Shown: positions 6,958-13,670 of the stretch, in pieces
Numbering within the stretch: the first letter of the stretch is position 1
How the letters are laid out: each line of letters starts with the position of its first letter
Source of the DNA: an uncultured Clostridia bacterium
GTDB taxonomy: Bacteria; Bacillota; Clostridia; Oscillospirales; Ruminococcaceae
DNA length: 18,042 bases
Direction of reading: 5' to 3'
Assembly: GCA_945931735.1 (NCBI GenBank)
Contig: CAMEPN010000007.1
Coordinates: 1-18,042 of the forward strand
Notes under the pieces: generated by a model
Seen by the model: the letters and a program-made list of their open reading frames with translations, nothing else
Database searches by the model: none
Told to the model about the DNA's origin: nothing
Position numbers and translations under genes: made by a program

Positions 6958-7827
6958 TTATTCGTCATCGAACGCGATCATTTTCTCCCACCCGTCGGGG
7001 AAGCCGAGGTCGGACAGCCGCGCTATCTCCTCGGTTTTTCTGATTAGCCTTGTTATCGGCTTAACGACGCGCTCGTTCCAGTGCTTGTGATCATGATAAA
7101 GCTGCTTCATCACGATGATATACCCGAAAACATTCGGCTGAAGCTCAAACTCAAACCCGCGCGGCGTTCTCGGCTCGACCGGGAAAGTGACCCCGTAAAG
7201 CCTGTTGTAATGCGCGCAGTAGTTGCGAAGCTCGTTAAGGCAGAATATCCAGTTGTCCATCTCGGAATAGGAGCAGCCGTAATACTCCTCCGCGATCTCT
7301 TTCTTGTCCGAGGTATGCATATCCTTGTAAAAGAACGCAAGCGTGCCGAAGCTGAACAGCTCCATCACCACCCAAAGCGGGAAGCAGCCGTTGTATTTCG
7401 TGTTGTAGTGCTTGACGAACTCCATGTCGCTGTTGGATTCAATAAGGTGCTTGACGCGGGACATGAAGCTGCTGTGTATGTGCCTGTGGTCGAAGGTGGA
7501 GGGATTGAGGTACCCGAGCGCGCCGTATTTCAGCGCGTGGTAATTCGACACCGTCGCCCGCAGCGCGATCTCTATCTCCTCGAGAGCCGCGATAAGAATG
7601 CTGCGCAGCTTCCTGTCCATCTCGTAAATGCCAAGTATCCTGTCGAACGACGTGCCCTCTTCATAATGCTTTTTGTCGACGCGGAACGGCTCGAAATAGT
7701 TCGACAGTCTGAAATAATTGATGTATTTCAGGGTTTCGAGCGCCCTTTCCTCGTCCTCGATTATACAGCCGCGCTCCTTAAGCTTTTCAAGCTGCTGTTC
7801 CAGCGTTGCGGGAATTTTTTCTGCCAT
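6958..7827 (-). CDS. Abi_2 family (AbiD/AbiF-like) HEPN protein, putative abortive-infection RNase
   Basis: This 289-residue helical protein matches the Abi_2 family, whose members block phage growth in lactococci and contain a HEPN fold. Family signs are the N-terminal LKYINYFRLSNY segment (33-44), MDRKLRSILIAALEEIEIAL (70-89) and ELFSFGTLAFFY (156-167). The HEPN catalytic motif R-x4-H is intact as R201-NYCA-H206. This points to a metal-independent RNase that would dimerise to form its active site. The ATG at 7827-7825 follows GGAGGG by only a few bases. It is 26 nt downstream of gpsA and 63 nt upstream of the TerB-domain gene, on the same strand, so it could be co-transcribed with der-plsY-gpsA. 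No protein antitoxin is adjacent. Abortive infection here is inferred from the family. Confidence 0.85.
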   Translation of the reverse strand: MAEKIPATLEQQLEKLKERGCIIEDEERALETLKYINYFRLSNYFEPFRVDKKHYEEGTSFDRILGIYEMDRKLRSILIAALEEIEIALRATVSNYHALKYGALGYLNPSTFDHRHIHSSFMSRVKHLIESNSDMEFVKHYNTKYNGCFPLWVVMELFSFGTLAFFYKDMHTSDKKEIAEEYYGCSYSEMDNWIFCLNELRNYCAHYNRLYGVTFPVEPRTPRGFEFELQPNVFGYIIVMKQLYHDHKHWNERVVKPITRLIRKTEEIARLSDLGFPDGWEKMIAFDDE

Positions 7828-7853
7828 AAGCCCTCCGTCCGAGCGTCAGAAGA

Positions 7854-8855
7854 TCAGTCCATCCAGAAAACCTCGCGCTCGTGCTTGCTTTCGCGGGTCA
7901 TAAGCGCGGATATGGACTTCTTCGGGTCGCTTCCCTCGTAGCATATTTTGACTATCTGCTCGATTATCGGCGTGTCGATGCCGTGCTTTTTCGCAAGGTC
8001 ATATGCGATTATGCTGTTGGTGTAGCCCTCGACAGTGCCGACCTGCGCGACTGCCTCCGCCGCGGGAACGCCCTCGCCGATAAGCTTTCCCGCGCGGTAG
8101 TTTCTCGAGTGGAGCGAGGTGCAGGTGACGATAAGGTCGCCCAGTCCCGCCATGCCCGTAAAGGTCTTCCAGTTCGCCCCGAGCGCAACGCCGAGGCGGG
8201 TTATCTCCGTCATGCCCCTTGTCATCAGCGCAGCGACCGCATTGTCCCCAAGACCCATTCCGCGCGCAATGCCGCAGCCCAGCGCGATAGGGTTCTTAAG
8301 CACGCCGCCAAGCTCGCAGCCCGTTATGTCGTCGTTTATATATATGCGGTAGCATTCGTTCGCGAGCGTGTGCTGAAGATACTGCGCCGTTTCGGGTTCG
8401 TATCCCGCGCATACCTCCGTCGTCGGGACAAACCGCGCGATCTCCTCCGCATGGCAGGGGCCTGTTATCACCGCGATAGGATTTTCGGGCAGTTCCTGAC
8501 GAATGACCTCGGAAAGGCGAAGCCCCGTCGGCTGCTCAAGACCCTTGCTCGCGTTTACGATAACGGTCGAACGGTCGATATACGGCTTCACCGCGCAGAC
8601 AGCCTCGCGGTAAAACGGCGACGGTATGCATATAACGACTATATCCGCGCCCGAAACGCAGCGCGGGTCGGTAGTTACTCCGAGATTATCGGGGAGCTTA
8701 ACTCCCTTCAAAAGGCGCTTGTGCTCTCTGTCGGTGCGGAGCTGCTCCGCCTCCTGCTCGAATTTTGTCCATGTCACGACCTCGTGGCCGTAGGTGCTGT
8801 ATAATACCCCGAGCGCAGTGCCGTAGCCGCAGCCGAGAATAGTGATCTTTGCCAT
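7854..8855 (-). CDS. gpsA: NAD(P)H-dependent glycerol-3-phosphate dehydrogenase
   Basis: This 333-residue cytoplasmic enzyme reduces dihydroxyacetone phosphate to sn-glycerol 3-phosphate for phospholipid synthesis. Key segments are the N-terminal Rossmann loop (8-15), NASKGLE (101-107) and TGPCHAEE (131-138). The catalytic lysine K187 sits in ELGGVLKN, followed by GLGDLIVTC (237-245) and SRNYRAG (250-256). The nucleotide loop reads GCG-YGTAL, one residue shorter than the usual GAGSWGTAL, giving GxGxG instead of GxGxxG. GPCHAEE replaces the usual GPSHAEE. The rest of the fold is complete, so activity is still expected. The ATG at 8855-8853 follows TAAGGAG, in which TAA is the plsY stop; the gap is 13 nt. 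PlsY, encoded just upstream, consumes its product. Confidence 0.95.
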   Translation of the reverse strand: MAKITILGCGYGTALGVLYSTYGHEVVTWTKFEQEAEQLRTDREHKRLLKGVKLPDNLGVTTDPRCVSGADIVVICIPSPFYREAVCAVKPYIDRSTVIVNASKGLEQPTGLRLSEVIRQELPENPIAVITGPCHAEEIARFVPTTEVCAGYEPETAQYLQHTLANECYRIYINDDITGCELGGVLKNPIALGCGIARGMGLGDNAVAALMTRGMTEITRLGVALGANWKTFTGMAGLGDLIVTCTSLHSRNYRAGKLIGEGVPAAEAVAQVGTVEGYTNSIIAYDLAKKHGIDTPIIEQIVKICYEGSDPKKSISALMTRESKHEREVFWMD

Positions 8856-8868
8856 GATTTTCTGCTCC

Positions 8869-9531
8869 TTAGGTTGATTTTTCGCCGAGCTTCTTTTCCG
8901 TGTGGGTCAGAAGACGGTGTATATTTCCTCTGTGCATAAAAATGACCAGCGCGCCCATGAACGCGGCGATAAAGAAGTTTATGAGCCACGCGGGGTCATT
9001 ATCCGCAAAACGGCTCAGAAACAGCGTGCATACGCAGAAAAGCGCGGAGGAAATGCAGCTCCCGAGCGAAACATAGCGCGTTATCGCGACGATCGTGATA
9101 AACACCGCCATGAGGATAAGCCCCGTCCGCCAGTCCAGCACGAATATCGCCGAAACGGCGGAAAGCACGCCCTTTCCTCCCTTAAATCCGTAATAAATCG
9201 GGAAAATATGACCTACCATGCACATAAATCCCGCTATATATTCCGCCCAAGTCATGCCCGAAGCGGGGTCGCCCGTGTTTATCCCCGCGAGCAGGAAAAA
9301 CGCCAGCCGGACCAGCAGCACCGAAGCGACCGCCTTAGCCACGTCCCCGAGCAGCACTATGCCCGCCGCCGCCTTGCCCTGCGTGCGCAGGGTGTTTGTA
9401 AGACCCGCGTTTCCGCTGCCCATGGTGCGGATATCCTTTCCCGTGTGGATCTTTGTCACGATTATTGATGTATTGATGCCGCCCAGAAGATAGGGGAGGG
9501 CGAGCATGATTATAAAGCATAGCCACATCAT
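8869..9531 (-). CDS. plsY: Acyl-phosphate:glycerol-3-phosphate acyltransferase
   Basis: This 220-residue integral membrane enzyme transfers an acyl group from acyl phosphate to position 1 of glycerol 3-phosphate, the first committed step of phospholipid synthesis in most Gram-positive bacteria. All three conserved family motifs are seen: GSGNAGLTNTLR (38-49), GHIFPIYYGFKGGKG (107-121) and a C-terminal HRGNIHRLL...KKLG (200-216). Hydrophobic segments between them fit the usual multi-pass topology. The start is the ATG at 9531-9529, which overlaps the TGA of the preceding gene as ATGA, suggesting translational coupling. A second in-frame ATG follows immediately. It works with gpsA, 13 nt downstream. 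PlsX is not in the window. Confidence 0.96.
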   Translation of the reverse strand: MMWLCFIIMLALPYLLGGINTSIIVTKIHTGKDIRTMGSGNAGLTNTLRTQGKAAAGIVLLGDVAKAVASVLLVRLAFFLLAGINTGDPASGMTWAEYIAGFMCMVGHIFPIYYGFKGGKGVLSAVSAIFVLDWRTGLILMAVFITIVAITRYVSLGSCISSALFCVCTLFLSRFADNDPAWLINFFIAAFMGALVIFMHRGNIHRLLTHTEKKLGEKST

Positions 9532-10115
9532 TCTGCATTGTTGTCCTTTCCGTCGGCGTCGGGCTGTTCGTCGTTCATCAGCCTGCCGTTTATGTATATT
9601 TTTATCTCCGGAGCCTGTTCGAGCAGCGCCGCGAGCAGCACCGCGCCGTTTTCGTTCGGGAGCACCGGCATAAGCACCGTCCGCCCGTCCGACAGCTTCA
9701 GGAAAATATTCTCCCCGCGGGAGCTTTTCGGCTCCGCGGACACTATCTCGTCATACCGCAGCACAACGATCCTCCTGTATGAATAAAACAGCAGGAAGCC
9801 GTCCTTGTAGAAGCGGCGCGCTCCGATCTTCGCCGCCTTGTCATAGCCCGAAACGATAATTTCGCGGTCGCTTTCGGGCATTTTCTCCATATCCCTGCGG
9901 AATTTATGCGGGGCAATAAAAAACACGTCGACCGCCGCCCATATGAAAACGCCGACGAGGAAAGCCGAAACGATTATCCCCGCCGCGAACGTATTATCGC
10001 GCGAAAATATCCCCGTAAGGAAAAAAGCGCCGATGCATATCGCCGTCACGACCGCAAAGCGTATCGGGACGGAAATATGCGCCTTGTAGTAATCGCGGAT
10101 GATCTTATCCATCAT
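9528..10115 (-). CDS. Two-helix membrane protein with cytoplasmic beta-rich (PH-like/YcxB-like) domain
   Basis: I do not recognise this 195-residue protein with certainty. Two strongly hydrophobic segments at about 18-36 and 44-68 form a hairpin, followed by a basic stretch. Residues about 80-165 alternate short strands, including FYKDGFLLFYSYRRIVVLRYDEI and IFLKLSDGRTVLMPV, then end in a helix. This layout resembles YcxB-like or bacterial PH-domain membrane proteins. An acidic tail of about 20 residues ends the chain. The ATG at 10115-10113 overlaps the der TGA as ATGA, and its own stop overlaps the plsY start the same way. It is thus tightly coupled between a ribosome-assembly GTPase and a lipid enzyme. 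Its function is unknown; a link to membrane lipid synthesis is only suggested by position. Confidence 0.7.
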   Translation of the reverse strand: MMDKIIRDYYKAHISVPIRFAVVTAICIGAFFLTGIFSRDNTFAAGIIVSAFLVGVFIWAAVDVFFIAPHKFRRDMEKMPESDREIIVSGYDKAAKIGARRFYKDGFLLFYSYRRIVVLRYDEIVSAEPKSSRGENIFLKLSDGRTVLMPVLPNENGAVLLAALLEQAPEIKIYINGRLMNDEQPDADGKDNNAE

Positions 10116-11428
10116 TCGCCTCTCTCGCGGACGGTCAGCTTTATCGGGGTCTTATCCAGCCCGAACGTGTCGCGTATCTGGTTCTCGATATAGCGCTGGT
10201 AGGAATAGTGGAAAAGCTCCTTGCTGTTGCAGAACACGACGAAATTCGGGGGATTTGTTCCCGCCTGCGTCATGTAGTACAGCTTGAGCCGCTTGCCCTT
10301 GTCGGACGGCGGCTGAACGCGCGACGTCGCATAGCTCAGCATATCGTTGAGCACGCCGGTGGATATCCTCATGCCGTGCTGCTCGTGAACTAGCTTTATA
10401 AGCTCGAACAGCTTGTCTATGCGCTGACCCGTTTTCGCGGAGATGAATACGAACGGCGCGTAGGACATGAACGAGAAATCCACCTCGAGCTTTTTCGTGA
10501 ACTCCTGCATCGTCCTGTCGGTCTTGTCCTCGACCGCGTCCCATTTGTTGACCGCGATAACGCACGCCTTGCCCTTGTCATGGGCGTAGCCCGCGACCTT
10601 GCTGTCCTGCTCGGTAAAGCCGACCGTCGCGTCGATAACGATAACGCATACGTCCGCCCTGTCGACCGCCATAAGCGCGCGCAGCACGCTGAAATGCTCG
10701 ATATTCTCGGTCACTTTCGCCTTGCGGCGCATTCCCGCCGTGTCTATGAAAACATACTTGTCCTCGCCGCGCGTTACCTCGCTGTCGATAGCGTCGCGCG
10801 TTGTTCCCGCGATGTCGGAAACAATAGAGCGCTCCTCGCCCGCGATGAAGTTGATGAGGGAGGATTTGCCGACATTCGGCTTTCCGATAACGGCGACTTT
10901 TATCGCGTCCTCGTCATAGGGGTCTGGCTCCTCGGGGGGAAGATTTTCAAACACCGCCTCGAGAAGGTCGCCCGTACCGTGTCCGTGGACGGAGGAAACC
11001 GCAATCGGGTCGCCCAGACCAAGGTTATAGAACTCGTATATCTCGGGCGGCGGCTCGCCTATGCCGTCGACCTTGTTTACCGCGAGGACAACGGGCTTTC
11101 CGCTGCGCATGAGCATTGACGCAACGTCCGCGTCGTTCGCGGTGACGCCGGTGGTGATGTCGGTAACAAAAATTATCGCGTCGGCGCGCTCTATCGCAAG
11201 CATTGCCTGCTCGCGCATCTGCGCAAGGATAACGTCGTCGGTTTTAGGTTCTTTTCCGCCCGTGTCAATAAGCATGAACTCCCGCCCGAGCCACTCGCAG
11301 CGGCTGTATATTCTGTCGCGGGTCACGCCGGGCTTGTCGTCCACAATGGACAGACGCTTTCCGACAAGTTTATTGAAAAGTGTGGACTTCCCGACATTCG
11401 GTCTGCCCACTATTGCTACGACCTGCAT
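10112..11428 (-). CDS. der: Ribosome-assembly GTPase Der (EngA)
   Basis: This 438-residue essential GTPase has two tandem G domains and acts in late 50S subunit assembly. The first domain shows GRPNVGKS (8-15), DTGG (55-58) and NKVD (118-121). The second shows GKPNVGKS (182-189), DTAG (229-232) and NKWD (294-297). The C-terminal KH-like domain runs from about 350 to 438, with the typical RVQPPSDKGKRLKLYY region at 370-385. The ATG at 11428-11426 follows an AAAGGCAGG ribosome binding site. It is the first gene of the run that continues into the membrane protein, plsY and gpsA. A der-plsY-gpsA neighbourhood is common in Clostridia, so the order here is ordinary apart from the genes that follow. 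Confidence 0.97.
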   Translation of the reverse strand: MQVVAIVGRPNVGKSTLFNKLVGKRLSIVDDKPGVTRDRIYSRCEWLGREFMLIDTGGKEPKTDDVILAQMREQAMLAIERADAIIFVTDITTGVTANDADVASMLMRSGKPVVLAVNKVDGIGEPPPEIYEFYNLGLGDPIAVSSVHGHGTGDLLEAVFENLPPEEPDPYDEDAIKVAVIGKPNVGKSSLINFIAGEERSIVSDIAGTTRDAIDSEVTRGEDKYVFIDTAGMRRKAKVTENIEHFSVLRALMAVDRADVCVIVIDATVGFTEQDSKVAGYAHDKGKACVIAVNKWDAVEDKTDRTMQEFTKKLEVDFSFMSYAPFVFISAKTGQRIDKLFELIKLVHEQHGMRISTGVLNDMLSYATSRVQPPSDKGKRLKLYYMTQAGTNPPNFVVFCNSKELFHYSYQRYIENQIRDTFGLDKTPIKLTVRERGE

Positions 11429-11472
11429 TGTTTACCTGCCTTTCTCTTTCTCAAACATAATTACTCGATTAT

Positions 11473-11501
11473 AGTATAACACAGCCGCCGTATTTTTTCA
11501 A
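11473..11501 (-). promoter_or_regulatory. Sigma-A promoter of the der operon
   Basis: TTGAAA (11501-11496) and TATACT (11478-11473) on the minus strand are 17 bp apart. The leader to the der ATG would be about 38 nt. It is back to back with the plus-strand GNAT promoter, with about 33 bp between the two -35 boxes. Confidence 0.8.
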
Positions 11502-11534
11502 GGATTTATCTGTTTTTTATCAAAAAAAGCCGTA

Positions 11535-11563
11535 TTGACAACCACTTTTATTTGTGTTATGAT
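11535..11563 (+). promoter_or_regulatory. Sigma-A promoter of the GNAT pair
   Basis: A perfect TTGACA (11535-11540) and TATGAT (11558-11563) are separated by exactly 17 bp. Transcription would begin near 11570, only about 29 nt before the GTG start. Confidence 0.82.
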
Positions 11564-11598
11564 AATTTCGTCGAAATACATTCACGGAGGCGGAAAAA

Positions 11599-12192
11599 GT
11601 GAGCATTACGATAAGAACGGCATCTCCCGCCGACGCGGAGGAGTTTTCCGCGATATATGCGCCTTATGTAACGGAAACGGCTGTCACGTTCGAGTGTGCC
11701 GCGCCCTCCGCGGAGGAGTTTGCCGAGAGGATAGAGCATACCCTTGAGAAGTACCCGTATCTTGTCGCGGAGGAAAACGGGACGCCCGTAGGCTATGCCT
11801 ACGCGGGAGTATTTAAGGCGCGCGCCGCATACGACCGCTCCGCCGAGGTCAGCATTTACGTGCGGCGGGGATACAGCGGGCGCGGTATAGGCAGGCTGCT
11901 GTACGCCGCCCTAGAAAGCGCGCTCAGGCTCCAGAACATTACCAACCTCTATGCCTGCATAGCATACGCGGAGCGCGACGACGAGTATCTGACAAAAAAC
12001 AGCGCAGATTTCCACGCGCACCTCGGCTACCGCCTTATAGGGGTATTCGACCGCTGCGGCAGGAAATTCGGGCGGTGGTACAGCATGGTGTGGATGGAGA
12101 AATTCCTCTGCCCTCATACGGACGACCCCGCGCCGTTTCTGCCGTTCCCGCAGATAAAGGACAGTTTTTCGGGCGAATACGGGATAAAATGA
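11599..12192 (+). CDS. GNAT N-acetyltransferase, phosphinothricin/methionine-sulfoximine acetyltransferase type
   Basis: This 197-residue acetyltransferase transfers acetyl from acetyl-CoA to a small amine. The GTG start at 11599 is supported by GGAGG at 11586-11590, 8 nt upstream, and by the typical opening SITIRTASPADAEE. Acetyl-CoA motif A is seen as RRGYSGRGIG (89-98). The segments IYAPYVTETAVTFE (19-32) and HLGYRLIGVF...GRKFGRWYSMVWMEK are typical of the Pat/YncA (MnaT) subgroup. Those enzymes acetylate phosphinothricin-like or methionine-derivative substrates. The C-terminal 30 residues, rich in proline, are extra compared with the usual length of about 165-180. The second GNAT gene starts 23 nt downstream. 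The true substrate is unknown, and a role in amino-acid analogue detoxification is inferred. Confidence 0.88.
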   Translation: MSITIRTASPADAEEFSAIYAPYVTETAVTFECAAPSAEEFAERIEHTLEKYPYLVAEENGTPVGYAYAGVFKARAAYDRSAEVSIYVRRGYSGRGIGRLLYAALESALRLQNITNLYACIAYAERDDEYLTKNSADFHAHLGYRLIGVFDRCGRKFGRWYSMVWMEKFLCPHTDDPAPFLPFPQIKDSFSGEYGIK

Positions 12193-12215
12193 CCCCAAAG
12201 GAAAGGAAATACGAA

Positions 12216-12692
12216 ATGGACATAATAATAAGACGCGCGGAAGAAAAGGACGCCGAAAAGGTGCTCGCGCTGCTCGGGCAGGTGCTTGAGCTCCACGCGA
12301 GGCTGCGCCCCGATATCTTTATCCCGGGCAGCACGAAATACACCGCCGCGGAGCTTACGGAAATTTTCGCGGACGAAAGCCGCCCCGTATTCGTCGCGGA
12401 CGACGGCGGGGAAGTGGTAGGCTACGCGTTCTGCGTTATCAAGCGCCAGCCGTTCACCACCAATATGAAAGATTTCGCAACGCTGTATATCGACGACCTC
12501 TGCGTTGACGAAAACTGCCGCGGAAAGCACGTCGGAACGCTGCTGTTCGACTATGTGATGAGCTTTGCAAAGGAGCAGGGCTGCTACGACGTCACCCTCA
12601 ACGTCTGGGAGGGCAACGACAGCGCACGCGCATTTTATGAGAAAATGGGAATGTTCGTCAAGGAAACGCAGATGGAAATACTCGTAAAGTGA
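12216..12692 (+). CDS. GNAT family N-acetyltransferase
   Basis: This 158-residue acetyltransferase forms one GNAT domain. The start is placed at ATG 12216 because AAAGGAAAGGAAA lies just upstream and the protein then begins with the usual strand MDIIIRRAEEKD. A nine-codon-longer ATG at 12189 overlaps the previous stop as ATGA but lacks a good ribosome binding site. Motif A is CRGKHVG (101-107), preceded by the strand LYIDDLCVDEN (90-100). Motif B is LNVWEGNDSARAFYEKMGM (128-146). The substrate cannot be told; related proteins include RimI-like and small-molecule acetyltransferases. It shares a transcript with the preceding GNAT gene and ends just before a strong terminator. The two proteins belong to different GNAT subgroups, so a recent tandem duplication is unlikely. 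Confidence 0.88.
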   Translation: MDIIIRRAEEKDAEKVLALLGQVLELHARLRPDIFIPGSTKYTAAELTEIFADESRPVFVADDGGEVVGYAFCVIKRQPFTTNMKDFATLYIDDLCVDENCRGKHVGTLLFDYVMSFAKEQGCYDVTLNVWEGNDSARAFYEKMGMFVKETQMEILVK

Positions 12693-12694
12693 CC

Positions 12695-12740
12695 GCATAA
12701 AACAAGTGCCGTGCATTGCTGCGCGGCACCTTTTTTATGC
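12695..12740. terminator. Bidirectional terminator between convergent GNAT and M23 genes
   Basis: GTGCCGTGC (12706-12714) and GCGCGGCAC (12721-12729) form a 9-bp stem around a 6-nt loop, followed by six T on the plus strand (12731-12736). The flanks GCATAAAA (12695-12702) and TTTTATGC (12733-12740) are also complementary, so the same element works in both directions, with TTGTTTT after the stem on the minus strand. Confidence 0.93.
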
Positions 12741-12748
12741 GTTAATTA

Positions 12749-13507
12749 TCAGTTCTCCGCTGCGTCCATTACGGACATGGGGTCGATCCATTTACCGCCC
12801 TGCTTTACGCCGAGGTGAAGATGCGGCTGCTGGACTATCTCGCACTGGCAGGTGTCGGAGGTCTTTCCGATGACCTCGCCCTGCTTTACCTGCTGACCCG
12901 CTTTAACGTTAAGCTCCTTCGCAAGCCCGCAGTAATGCACCTCAAGCCCGTTCGACTGGTCAATGATAACGTAAACTCCCCACAGCGGGTCGTCCTTTAT
13001 CTCCTTGACTACGCCCTCGGACACGGACTTTACCTCCGTCCCAAGCTCGCACAGGATATCGCAGCCGTCATGCGTTTTCCACACGCCGAGCGTTTCCGAC
13101 TTGACAAGCTCGCCGTTGCTGAATGGGTGGGATATCTCGCCCTCGACCGGCATGATGTTGCCGATCTCTGCGGTTATCGGCTTGTTCGCCGCCTCCGCTT
13201 CGCCTGCCTCTTCTATCTCCGCGTTCTCCTCCGTATCTGCGGGGAGATTTGCCTCTACGGCGTCCTCCGTTTCAAGGGGAACGCCGGACGCGCTGTTGTT
13301 CACCTCCGCGGCAGAATTGTCCTCGTCCGTGTCGGAGGTGAATACCCATGTGCTTGTCGAGTTTGTCTGCGTGCTTGTCGGGATCAGTCGGTTCATTGCG
13401 CTGTTGTACGCGGTTATCATCGCCGCGCCGACCGCGCATATGCCTATCGCCGACGCGATGGCAAGCCCCTTTCCGCTTATGCTTTTCTTTGACCTGTTAT
13501 TTTTCAT
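12749..13507 (-). CDS. Membrane-anchored M23 (LytM) peptidase, SpoIIQ-like
   Basis: This 252-residue protein has a short basic N-terminus, one transmembrane segment (about 14-34), a low-complexity S/T-then-acidic linker (about 43-108) and an extracytoplasmic LytM domain (about 118-245). Both metal-binding motifs of M23 endopeptidases are present: H146-xxx-D150 in WKTHDGCDI and H229-x-H231 in QPHLHLGV. It may therefore be an active zinc peptidase rather than a scaffold. The single-helix plus LytM layout and the phrase DDPLWGVYVIID match SpoIIQ-like proteins, which act between mother cell and forespore, but M23 proteins are also used in vegetative wall turnover. The ATG at 13507-13505 follows GAAAGGAAA. 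It is a single-gene unit between two terminators. SpoIIQ identity is inference; generic envelope hydrolase is the fallback. Confidence 0.85.
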   Translation of the reverse strand: MKNNRSKKSISGKGLAIASAIGICAVGAAMITAYNSAMNRLIPTSTQTNSTSTWVFTSDTDEDNSAAEVNNSASGVPLETEDAVEANLPADTEENAEIEEAGEAEAANKPITAEIGNIMPVEGEISHPFSNGELVKSETLGVWKTHDGCDILCELGTEVKSVSEGVVKEIKDDPLWGVYVIIDQSNGLEVHYCGLAKELNVKAGQQVKQGEVIGKTSDTCQCEIVQQPHLHLGVKQGGKWIDPMSVMDAAEN

Positions 13508-13562
13508 AGCCTGTTTCCTTTCAGTATATTTGGTATGGACAGCCCTTTTTCGGGTTTGCTGA

Positions 13563-13596
13563 TATTTTTGCCTGTTTAAGGGGATTTATTCATACA
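13563..13596 (-). promoter_or_regulatory. Possible sigma-F/G-like promoter of the M23 gene
   Basis: On the minus strand, TGTATG (13596-13591) is followed after 18 bp by GGCAAAAATA (13572-13563). The latter fits the sigma-F -10 pattern GGnnAnAMTW at every position. The spacing is 2-3 bp longer than usual, so this is tentative. No clear sigma-A promoter was found in the 163-bp gap. Confidence 0.2.
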
Positions 13597-13620
13597 AAAT
13601 TTACCGAAAGCAATGTTGCT

Positions 13621-13664
13621 ATAAAAAAATTTCGGGCGCAGCCGACAAGCTGACCGCGCCCGAT
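13621..13664 (-). terminator. Intrinsic terminator of the c-di-GMP cluster
   Basis: TCGGGCGC (13632-13639) pairs with GCGCCCGA (13656-13663) around a 16-nt loop. In the minus direction it is followed by AA and then a U-rich tract that includes the complement of seven A at 13623-13629. It lies 7 nt past the stop of the large EAL gene. Confidence 0.9.
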
Positions 13665-13670
13665 AAAAAT

